Positions 1-4,930 of a stretch of DNA of 5,389 bases are shown one piece after another. The number at the start of each line of letters is the position of its first letter. Position 1 is the first letter of the stretch. Location: NCBI GenBank assembly GCA_026982145.1, contig JALSHQ010000071.1, forward strand, positions 1 through 5,389, given 5' to 3'. The translations under genes were made by a program, and so were the position numbers. This DNA is from Gammaproteobacteria bacterium. Its GTDB lineage: Bacteria > Pseudomonadota > Gammaproteobacteria > SZUA-140. Under the pieces are notes generated by a model that was given only the letters and a program-made list of their open reading frames with translations, had not been told where the DNA came from and made no database searches.

Positions 1-89
1 AGTGGGTAAAACTCATAGGGCGCAAAGGCAAAGGGGAGCAACCCGCCTGCGATCAAAGCCAGCAGGTCACCTTGCCATCTCGCAAACAT
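1..89 (-). CDS. lnt: Apolipoprotein N-acyltransferase, N-terminal fragment (cut by window edge)
   Basis: Only the first 29 codons are inside the window; the gene runs off the left edge. Lnt is an inner-membrane enzyme that transfers the third acyl chain from phospholipid to the N-terminal cysteine of lipoproteins, the last step of lipoprotein maturation. The visible peptide has a short polar start (MFARWQGD) and then a hydrophobic segment (about residues 9-23) ending in FAFAPYEFYP. This closely resembles the LAFSPYDVWP stretch in the first membrane segment of E. coli Lnt. The ATG lies 14 bases after the corC stop. A GGGG tract overlapping the end of corC sits 10 bases before it, so translation is probably coupled to corC. 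The position immediately after corC is the classical place for lnt, which supports the call although the catalytic Glu-Lys-Cys residues are outside the window. Confidence 0.9.
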   Translation of the reverse strand, partial: MFARWQGDLLALIAGGLLPFAFAPYEFYP

Positions 90-103
90 TGGTGGAGAAC
101 CCC

Positions 104-979
104 TTACTCGTGGGTGGATGAGGCGGCCGCGCTTTCCGCCTGCAAGGTCATCTGTAACAGGTGGATACGACGACTGTCGGCATGCAGCACCTTAAAGTGG
201 AAACGGCCGATCTCACATTTCTCGCCCCGCTTCGGCAGGTGCCCAAAGGTGCGCATCAAGAGGCCACCGATGGTGTCAAAATCATCATCACTAAATTCGG
301 ATGAGAAGTACTCATTGAACTCTTCGACCGGAGTGAGCGCCTTAACGGTGTAACTCACATCGCTGTGCTTCATGATGTAGCTATCTTCTGCCACATCATG
401 CTCGTCGATAATTTCGCCGACAATCTGTTCTAACACATCTTCGATCGTGACCAAACCGTCGATGCCGCCGTACTCATCAACCACAATGGCCATATGGTTG
501 CGGCTAGCGCGAAAATCTTTCAGCAACACATTAAGGCGTTTGCTCTCGGGGATAAATGCGGCGGGGCGCAGCACGTCACGCACATTAAACGGTTGACTAC
601 GTTCATCCAACGCATAAGCCAGCAGGTCTTTTGCCAGCAAAATCCCTTCAACCTCATCCTTACCATCACCAATCACGGGGAAACGTGAATGAGCAGACTT
701 AACCACCACCGGTAAAATTTCTTTGAGCGGTGCGTCGCGCTCCACCACGACCATTTGTGAACGTGGGATCATGATGTCACGCACTTGCATCTCTGAGACT
801 TCTAACACCCCTTCGATCATAGTGAGCGCATCGGCATCCAGTAGATGGCGCTGCTGAGACTCACGCAAACTTTCAATAAGTTCTATACGATCCGCCGGCT
901 CCTGCGCAAATGCCTTTTTCAGTTTACCCAAAAAGCCATCTTTGCCCGTCGCCGGCTCGGGCGATCGATCACCGTTCAT
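104..979 (-). CDS. corC: CorC/YbeX, CBS-domain protein of the magnesium/cobalt efflux family
   Basis: The product has 291 residues, close to the 292 of E. coli YbeX/CorC, and aligns throughout. The order is a polar N-terminus (1-60), a first CBS domain (about 66-125, with VRDIMIPRSQM and SAHSRFPVI), a second CBS domain (about 133-190, with ESKRLNVLLKDFR and HMAIVVDEYGG..GLVTIEDVLE), and a CorC/HlyC C-terminal domain (about 206-283, with DTIGGLLMRTFGHLP and ADSRRI). No membrane segment is present, so it is a soluble or peripheral protein. Family knowledge links it to Mg2+/Co2+ efflux together with CorA/CorB-type proteins; newer work on YbeX also points to ribosome metabolism. The start is fixed by an in-frame TAG five codons upstream of the ATG. 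The site GGTG-CAACA-ATG is modest and is a near copy of a stronger site 23 bases upstream. The gene lies 60 bases after ybeY and 14 before lnt. Confidence 0.97.
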   Translation of the reverse strand: MNGDRSPEPATGKDGFLGKLKKAFAQEPADRIELIESLRESQQRHLLDADALTMIEGVLEVSEMQVRDIMIPRSQMVVVERDAPLKEILPVVVKSAHSRFPVIGDGKDEVEGILLAKDLLAYALDERSQPFNVRDVLRPAAFIPESKRLNVLLKDFRASRNHMAIVVDEYGGIDGLVTIEDVLEQIVGEIIDEHDVAEDSYIMKHSDVSYTVKALTPVEEFNEYFSSEFSDDDFDTIGGLLMRTFGHLPKRGEKCEIGRFHFKVLHADSRRIHLLQMTLQAESAAASSTHE

Positions 980-1011
980 TGTTGCACCACGCTAGGTTTC
1001 ATTGTTGCTCC
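975..1011 (-). repeat. Duplicated translation-initiation sequence upstream of corC
   Basis: Two 14-base copies at 975-988 and 998-1011 match at 13 positions. On the minus strand they read GGTGCAACAATGAA (containing the true corC ATG) and GGAGCAACAATGAA, offset by 23 bases. Each copy contains a Shine-Dalgarno-like tetramer, a five-base CAACA spacer and ATGAA. The offset is not a multiple of three, so the two ATGs lie in different frames. Confidence 0.75.
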
Positions 1012-1017
1012 GCCCAT
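976..1017 (-). CDS. Possible 13- or 8-codon leader peptide overlapping the corC start
   Basis: A short frame in the ybeY-corC gap reads MGGATMKPSVVQQ and stops at TGA, where that TGA shares bases with the corC ATG (ATGA overlap). It has two possible ATGs, at 1017 and 1002. The inner one gives only MKPSVVQQ but has a good GGAG site five bases upstream (1008-1011). Such an arrangement could allow ribosomes that finish the leader to re-start on corC. No family is recognisable and no conservation can be judged here. A frame this short may arise by chance from the local sequence duplication, so this is a tentative entry. Confidence 0.25.
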   Translation of the reverse strand: MGGATMKPSVVQQ

Positions 1018-1033
1018 CAAATCAGAACTTTTC

Positions 1034-1039
1034 ATTATA
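1034..1039 (-). promoter_or_regulatory. Possible -10 box of an internal corC-lnt promoter
   Basis: Just after the ybeY stop the minus strand reads TATAAT, a perfect sigma-70 -10 hexamer, 54 bases before the corC ATG. I see no good -35 hexamer at 16-18 bases upstream (the sequence there is near ATGCAG) and no TGn extension. It may therefore be a chance match or an activator-dependent promoter. If used, transcription would start near 1027, upstream of the small leader frame. Confidence 0.3.
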
Positions 1040-1561
1040 TTACGCCGTACCAGTCTCTGCATATGGGTCAGCAAACCCTAAGTATGCCATGATTTTTATT
1101 TCTAGATCTTCCATTTCGCGCGCCTCTTGATTGTCGATATGGTCATAGCCACGCAGGTGCAACACCCCGTGCACCACTAAGTGTGCCCAGTGGGCGCGCA
1201 CTGTTTTCCCTTGAGTTTTAGCCTCTTGTGCCACTAACGGGGCGCAGATCACGAGATCTCCAAGCAGTGGTAGCGGCACCTCAGCAGGCGCCTCAAACGG
1301 AAATGAGAGCACATTAGTCGCCCCCTGTTTACCCCGGTATTGCTCATTAAGGGAGGCACTTTCATCGCTTTCGACCAGACGAACGGTGAGCTGAGCCACA
1401 TCCATTTTGCCTTCCAGCGCGGCCGTTACCCACTGCTCCAGCGCTAACTGTGTCGGCAGTTCTGGGTCATGAGGCTTCAGCAGGGCGAGCTGCAGATCAA
1501 GCTCCAACGCCAGATCTAAACACGCCGGGGACTCAGGGTCAGCGCTCACGATGCCCGCCAC
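1040..1561 (-). CDS. ybeY: YbeY, metal-dependent endoribonuclease for rRNA maturation
   Basis: The product (173 residues from this start; E. coli YbeY has 155) carries the UPF0054 hallmark H131-GVL-H135-LRGYD-H141, the three histidines that bind the catalytic Zn. Other family marks are YRGK at 76-79, TNVLSFPFE at 82-90 and LLGDLVI at 99-105. YbeY is a cytosolic endoribonuclease needed for 16S rRNA 3' end processing and late 70S quality control, acting with the neighbouring PhoH/YbeZ ATPase. The start is uncertain. The GTG at 1561 has AGGA eight bases upstream and overlaps phoH by 23 bases. A second in-frame GTG at 1549 (GTGAGCGCTGA, 11-base overlap) gives 169 residues, closer to the usual length, but lacks a clear binding site. 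Either way the start lies inside the end of phoH, which suggests translational coupling. The frame stays open farther upstream only because it is antiphase to phoH. Confidence 0.96.
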   Translation of the reverse strand: MAGIVSADPESPACLDLALELDLQLALLKPHDPELPTQLALEQWVTAALEGKMDVAQLTVRLVESDESASLNEQYRGKQGATNVLSFPFEAPAEVPLPLLGDLVICAPLVAQEAKTQGKTVRAHWAHLVVHGVLHLRGYDHIDNQEAREMEDLEIKIMAYLGFADPYAETGTA

Positions 1562-2543
1562 TCTTCTCTTCCTGCGCTTCCTTCGCAGCATAAGCCTGCA
1601 CGATACGCTGCACCAGCGGATGGCGCACCACATCTTGCGATTCGAAAAAGGTAAAGCTAATGCCGTTAATCTCTTCCAACACCTCAATTACGTGGCGCAG
1701 CCCCGATGCGCTGCCACGTGGTAGGTCGACCTGTGTTACGTCGCCGGTCACAACGACGGTCGAGCCAAAACCGATACGCGTCAGAAACATTTTCATCTGT
1801 TCGATGGTAGTGTTTTGCGCCTCATCGAGAATAATAAAAGACTCATTCAAAGTACGGCCGCGCATATAGGCGAGTGGCGCAACCTCAATCACATTCTGCT
1901 CCATCAGTTTAGCCACACGTTCAAAACCGAGCATCTCATATAACGCATCGTAAAGCGGCCGCAGGTACGGGTCGATTTTCTGCGCCAGATCGCCCGGCAG
2001 AAACCCAAGCCGCTCTCCGGCCTCAACAGCCGGGCGCACCAGCAGGATGCGCCGCACCTCTTCACGCTCCAGTGCTTCCACCGCGCAAGCGACGGCGAGA
2101 TAAGTTTTACCGGTGCCGGCAGGGCCCACGCCAAAATTAATCTCATGGCTCAGAATACGCTGCAGATAGCGCGCCTGATTGATCCCGCGCCCTTTTATGC
2201 TCCCTTTTTTAGTCTGAATCTGCACACCCTCAACCACCTGCTGCTCAAGCACTTTGAGCGCCGGCGCGGAGTGCAGCGCCAACTGTACCTGTGATGGGGC
2301 AAGCGTTGCGCCATCGGTTTCGGCATAGAGCGTCTTTAGCAGCCTGATCGCCTCAATCACTGCATCAGGATGACCCACCAAGCGAAAGTCATTGCCGCGA
2401 TTGCTAATTTCAACCCCGAAGTGCGCTTCGAGCTGCCGAATATGGCCGTCAAATTGGCCACAAAGTTCGGCCAAACGCTGGTTGTCAGCAGGCTCTAAAA
2501 GCAGCTCGCTGATTTGCTGGTTATCACTCAAAGTAGGGTTCAC
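1539..2543 (-). CDS. ybeZ: PhoH-like P-loop ATPase YbeZ
   Basis: The protein has 334 residues (E. coli YbeZ 346) and aligns end to end with that family. The N-terminal region (about 12-90) is a small KH-like RNA-binding segment starting LLLEPADNQRL. The PhoH ATPase domain follows (about 117-320) with Walker A GPAGTGKT at 140-147, the LVRPAVEAGERLGFLPGD block at 168-185, Walker B FIILDEAQN at 236-244 and VVTGDVTQVDLPR at 264-276. It is a cytosolic ATPase, proposed as an RNA helicase-like partner of YbeY in rRNA processing. The start is a GTG preceded by an in-frame TAA and has no good binding site. A TTG four codons later (2531) has AGGTG nine bases upstream and is a real alternative. The gene follows miaB after 88 bases without a terminator and overlaps ybeY. 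In E. coli this operon is heat-shock induced; I see no convincing sigma-32 promoter here. Confidence 0.97.
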   Translation of the reverse strand: MNPTLSDNQQISELLLEPADNQRLAELCGQFDGHIRQLEAHFGVEISNRGNDFRLVGHPDAVIEAIRLLKTLYAETDGATLAPSQVQLALHSAPALKVLEQQVVEGVQIQTKKGSIKGRGINQARYLQRILSHEINFGVGPAGTGKTYLAVACAVEALEREEVRRILLVRPAVEAGERLGFLPGDLAQKIDPYLRPLYDALYEMLGFERVAKLMEQNVIEVAPLAYMRGRTLNESFIILDEAQNTTIEQMKMFLTRIGFGSTVVVTGDVTQVDLPRGSASGLRHVIEVLEEINGISFTFFESQDVVRHPLVQRIVQAYAAKEAQEEKSGGHRER

Positions 2544-2631
2544 CTGTTTTTAGGAAAAGGGAATAGGCCACATCAAAAATGGCCAAGTGACCTCTGTGCG
2601 CGGTGCTCACTGTGTCGGTCGTTAACGGCCA
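2544..2631 (-). other. miaB-phoH intergenic spacer
   Basis: The 88-base gap holds no gene and no intrinsic terminator. The only structure is a weak 5-bp inverted repeat, GGCCA (2566-2570) with TGGCC (2580-2584), separated by nine bases and without a T-tract at its exit. The element TGGCC (minus strand) occurs three times, ending at 2627, 2581 and 2566. A -35-like CTTGGCC followed by CCTATT 13 bases on is reminiscent of, but too far from, a sigma-32 promoter to call. Read-through from miaB into phoH is the simplest reading. Confidence 0.5.
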
Positions 2632-3990
2632 CTACGCAACGTATCGGCTATTATCGGGTTCGGCGGCGGGAAGCAGCTCACCACGCAGCGAATTTGGCAA
2701 CGCCTCTGTAATCCGCACTTTTACAAAGCGGCCGATCATCGAGCGCTCTGCAGTGAAATTAACCCAGCGATTATTATCTGTCCGGCCTGCTAGTTGTGCG
2801 GGGTCTTTTTTTGACACTCGCTCCACGAGCACCCGCTGCTCACTGCCGACCATCGAGGCACTGATCGCTGCTGTCATCTCAACAATGCGCTTTTGCAGTT
2901 CAGCCAGACGCTGCTGCTTGACCGCATGCGGCACATCGTCCGGGAAGGCTGCCGCCGGTGTGCCGGGGCGAGCACTATAGATAAAGCTGAAGGAGTGATC
3001 AAAACCGATCTCTTCGATCAGCGCCATGGTGGCGCGGTGATCGGCATCCGTTTCACCGGGAAAGCCGATAATAAAATCCGACGACATGCTGATGTCGGGG
3101 CGTGCTTCACGCAGACGACGAATCTTGGATTTATATTCCAGCGCGGTATGGCCACGTTTCATTGCACCTAAAATGCGATCGGAGCCGCTCTGTACCGGCA
3201 AATGCAAGTGGCTTACCAGCTCCGGCACTTCGCGATACGCCTCAATAAGGCTGTCGCTGAACTCAACCGGGTGTGATGTGGTAAAACGAATGCGATCAAT
3301 CCCAGCAATCGTGGCCACATAGGTGATCAGCAACGCAAGATCTGCCTCGGTGCCGTCTTCCATCTCATGGCGATAAGCGTTGACGTTTTGCCCCAACAGA
3401 TTGACCTCTCGCACACCTTGGCTGGCGAGCGATGAAATTTCACTGAGGACATCATCGAAAGGGCGGCTAAATTCTTCGCCTCGCGTGTAGGGCACCACGC
3501 AAAAAGTGCAATATTTACTGCACCCTTCCATGATAGAGACAAAGGCACTGGCACCTTCTGCCTTTGGCTCAGGCATGCAATCAAACTTTTCTATTTCGGG
3601 AAAGCTAATATCGATAACAGGCTTACGCTGCTGCTTCACTTCATTCAGCATCTCGGGTAAGCGGTGAAATGTCTGCGGGCCAAACACCAGATCGACATAA
3701 GGGGCGCGCTCACGAATGGCATCTCCTTCTTGGCTGGCAACACAGCCACCGACACCAATCACAATATTGGGCTGCCGCACTTTCATTTCGCGCCAACGCC
3801 CCAGTTGATGGAACACTTTTTCCTGCGCCTTTTCGCGGATCGAGCAGGTGTTGAGTAACAGAATATCGGCATCAGCAGCAGAATCAACCCGCTGCACACC
3901 GTGTGACGCCGCCAGCACCTCCGCCATTTTGGCTGAGTCATATTCGTTCATCTGACAACCAAAGGTCTTAATGTATAACTTGTGTCCCAT
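2632..3990 (-). CDS. miaB: MiaB, tRNA-2-methylthio-N6-dimethylallyladenosine synthase
   Basis: MiaB is a cytosolic radical-SAM methylthiotransferase that converts i6A37 to ms2i6A37 in tRNAs reading UNN codons, using S-adenosylmethionine and two 4Fe-4S clusters. From ATG 3990 the product has 452 residues. The N-terminal MTTase domain has the three auxiliary-cluster cysteines C12 (KTFGCQMNEYDS), C49 (NTCSIREKA) and C83 (VGGCVA). The radical-SAM core has C157-SKY-C161-TF-C164, then VPYTRGEE, LLGQNVNAY and the HLPVQSGSD block. A C-terminal TRAM RNA-binding domain covers roughly 377-441. All six cysteines expected for an active enzyme are present. A GTG directly upstream (3993) would add one residue; the ATG giving MGHKLYIKTFGCQMN fits the family better. 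The Shine-Dalgarno is weak (CAGGG ends two bases before the ATG). The gene heads the block leading to phoH, ybeY, corC and lnt. Confidence 0.98.
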   Translation of the reverse strand: MGHKLYIKTFGCQMNEYDSAKMAEVLAASHGVQRVDSAADADILLLNTCSIREKAQEKVFHQLGRWREMKVRQPNIVIGVGGCVASQEGDAIRERAPYVDLVFGPQTFHRLPEMLNEVKQQRKPVIDISFPEIEKFDCMPEPKAEGASAFVSIMEGCSKYCTFCVVPYTRGEEFSRPFDDVLSEISSLASQGVREVNLLGQNVNAYRHEMEDGTEADLALLITYVATIAGIDRIRFTTSHPVEFSDSLIEAYREVPELVSHLHLPVQSGSDRILGAMKRGHTALEYKSKIRRLREARPDISMSSDFIIGFPGETDADHRATMALIEEIGFDHSFSFIYSARPGTPAAAFPDDVPHAVKQQRLAELQKRIVEMTAAISASMVGSEQRVLVERVSKKDPAQLAGRTDNNRWVNFTAERSMIGRFVKVRITEALPNSLRGELLPAAEPDNSRYVA

Positions 3991-4077
3991 CACCCTGCTA
4001 TTTTACAACCCTGAATTCACAATAAAGAACCGTGCAACTTACTACTTTTTCAGCGCAATTTCCAGTCGCCGGGATCT

Positions 4078-4153
4078 CCGCAGTACGCTCGCACCAGTAA
4101 AGGGCGCGGCTTTTGCGATACTACGCTGCCATTCTGCTATTTTTTTACTGCGG
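4078..4153. repeat. Spaced 8-bp inverted repeat in the miaB upstream region
   Basis: CCGCAGTA at 4078-4085 is perfectly complementary to TACTGCGG at 4146-4153, with a three-base GAT/ATC extension outside if two bases are bulged. The enclosed 60 bases contain TACGCT twice (4084-4089, 4122-4127) and a T7 run at 4140-4146. It could be the termini of a degraded miniature element or a long-range RNA stem. Its meaning is unknown. Confidence 0.35.
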
Positions 4154-4220
4154 ATCAAGTATGAGGAAAAAGCAAGGGGGGGGTAACGAAACAGACATTC
4201 AAATAACATCCAGAGGGTAC

Positions 4221-4237
4221 CCACTAGTGTTTAGTGG
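4221..4237. repeat. Short hairpin CCACTA-gtgtt-TAGTGG
   Basis: A perfect 6-bp inverted repeat with a five-base loop, extended by two further pairs (TA/TA) if one C is bulged. It is not followed by a T-tract on either strand, so it does not look like an intrinsic terminator. It might be an operator or a chance palindrome. Confidence 0.4.
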
Positions 4238-4408
4238 TAAAAATTCAACATAGCAAAAATCGTCCTACTGAAAGCTCACCTAAAATGCTTTGATAGAAAC
4301 AGGCGCAAACAACTAACTGCAAACACTTTCAACCTTAGTTGCTAACAACTTCCATCATCCGCGTTGAGCTGCAGAACGACAATTTTTACCACCGGTAAGC
4401 TAACCGCA

Positions 4409-4594
4409 TTAACGGCGTCTTGGACGGTTTTGCTCCTCTTTCACATAGGCGAGCGACTTATCTTCTGGTACCACATCTTCTGACCACTGCTTACTGCTGT
4501 CAGTCGACGACTTCAAGTGAACCGCAACCACCGCACCCACAATGCCACCCAGCGTGAAAGCTATCAATATTGTTTCTATCATCATGCCCATCAT
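4409..4594 (-). CDS. Small single-span membrane protein, unknown function
   Basis: This 61-residue frame has the best ribosome binding site in the window, GGAGG at 4603-4607, eight bases before tandem ATG codons (4594 and 4591). A TTG farther upstream in the same frame overlaps that site and is unlikely to be the start. The product begins MMGMMIE, has one hydrophobic segment at about residues 5-27 (rich in Ile, Leu, Gly, Ala, Val; ends VAVHLK) and then a polar, charged tail with KQWSEDVVPEDK and a basic end RPRRR. The pattern suggests an inner-membrane protein with the tail probably in the cytoplasm, but topology is inferred only. I recognise no family. It lies between the mazG terminator and the miaB upstream region, about 420 bases from miaB, so it is probably its own transcription unit. 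No clear terminator follows it: TTACC-GGT-GGTAA just downstream has no T-tract. Confidence 0.6.
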   Translation of the reverse strand: MMGMMIETILIAFTLGGIVGAVVAVHLKSSTDSSKQWSEDVVPEDKSLAYVKEEQNRPRRR

Positions 4595-4862
4595 CTGCGT
4601 ATCCTCCAATGTTCTGGTTTACATCCTTGCCAAGCCATCCAACATCCTTTGCGAAAATGGCTATTTCGAGTTCCTTCACTATTAATTAGCGGCTCAACAT
4701 GCCATTTCCTTAATGTTGTAATGAGCATTGATCATGCCAATATCAACGCACTACCCGAAGCATGGTTCCGGTAAAAAGATAAGGGGCTGTATTTGTGATG
4801 GAAAATCGAAAAATATAACTGTTAAAGAATGACGATGAGAACCCACGCAAGGTGAGGTGTTA
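4595..4862. other. Intergenic region upstream of the small membrane-protein gene
   Basis: No gene is supported in these 268 bases between the mazG terminator and the small gene, which must carry that gene's promoter if it is independently transcribed. On the minus strand a -35-like TTGGCA (about 4735-4740) has only poor -10 matches 14-17 bases on, so I do not place a promoter. Present are a direct repeat ACATCCTT (4621-4628, 4642-4649) and a small inverted repeat CGAAA/TTTCG (4652-4668). The stretch near 4795-4840 is AT-rich. Confidence 0.45.
4621..4649 (-). repeat. Direct repeat AAGGATGT x2, 21-base period, before the small gene
   Basis: The minus strand carries AAGGATGT at 4649-4642 and again at 4628-4621, exactly 21 bases apart (about two helical turns), with a further GGATG between them. 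The pair sits 27-55 bases before the small gene's ATG, a position suited to a regulator binding one face of the DNA or to a leader structure. No regulator is identified and chance is possible. Confidence 0.4.
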
Positions 4863-4900
4863 CAAAAAAATGGCGGGAAACAGGCTATTCCAGCCATTTT
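4863..4900 (-). terminator. Rho-independent terminator of mazG
   Basis: On the minus strand an 8-bp stem AAAATGGC/GCCATTTT (4893-4900 with 4867-4874) continues after one mismatch into a 4-bp GGAA/TTCC stem with an eight-base loop, and its exit runs directly into seven T (4870-4864). It begins about 30 bases after the mazG stop. This is a well-formed intrinsic terminator in the direction of mazG. On the plus strand only four T follow, so it would be at most a weak terminator for opposite transcription. Confidence 0.85.
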
Positions 4901-4902
4901 AA

Positions 4903-4919
4903 CGCCACAAGTTGTGGCG
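4903..4919 (-). repeat. Second hairpin between mazG and its terminator
   Basis: CGCCACAA-G-TTGTGGCG is a perfect 17-base palindrome with one central base, forming a 7-bp stem with a three-base loop 12 bases after the mazG stop. On the minus strand it is followed by TTAAAA rather than a T-tract, so it is not itself a good terminator. It may protect the mRNA 3' end or assist the terminator that follows. Confidence 0.6.
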
Positions 4920-4930
4920 CGCGCTGTGAG

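Larger units (their letters stand above)
3994..4408. other. Long intergenic region upstream of miaB, no credible gene
   Basis: These 415 bases separate miaB from the small membrane-protein gene. Open frames exist on both strands (minus 4042-4224, plus 3971-4186), but neither has a binding site or recognisable product. Visible structure: an inverted pair CCGCAGTA (4078-4085) / TACTGCGG (4146-4153) around about 60 bases; a run of eight G at 4176-4183; a hairpin CCACTA/TAGTGG at 4221-4237; a small AGTTG-CTAA-CAACT hairpin at 4337-4350; and GCAAACA repeats near 4304 and 4319. On the minus strand a loose sigma-70-like pair TTGATC (about 4152-4157) and CAGAAT (about 4130-4135), 16 bases apart, could serve miaB, but the match is weak. 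TAAAAT close to the miaB start lacks a -35 and would leave almost no leader. Confidence 0.5.

Noticed and set aside
2566..2584. Hairpin between miaB and phoH as a terminator
   Set aside because: Only five pairs, a nine-base loop and no T-tract after it on the minus strand.
2560..2595. Sigma-32 heat-shock promoter for phoH
   Set aside because: Expected from E. coli knowledge, but the CTTGGCC and CCTATT elements match the consensus too poorly to call.
3971..4186. Plus-strand open frame overlapping the miaB start
   Set aside because: No binding site, antisense to the miaB start, and unusual composition; no sign of coding.
4042..4224. Minus-strand open frame of about 60 codons upstream of miaB, arginine/lysine-rich toward its end
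   Set aside because: It needs a GTG start without any ribosome binding site, shows no recognisable family, and the opposite strand is open too, so chance is the simpler reading.
4382..4408. Terminator directly after the small membrane-protein gene
   Set aside because: TTACC/GGTAA has only five pairs and is followed by AAATTG rather than a T-tract.
4517..4774. Plus-strand open frame opposite the small membrane-protein gene
   Set aside because: Product is rich in His, Cys and Arg as expected of an antisense shadow, and the minus-strand gene has a far better start signal.
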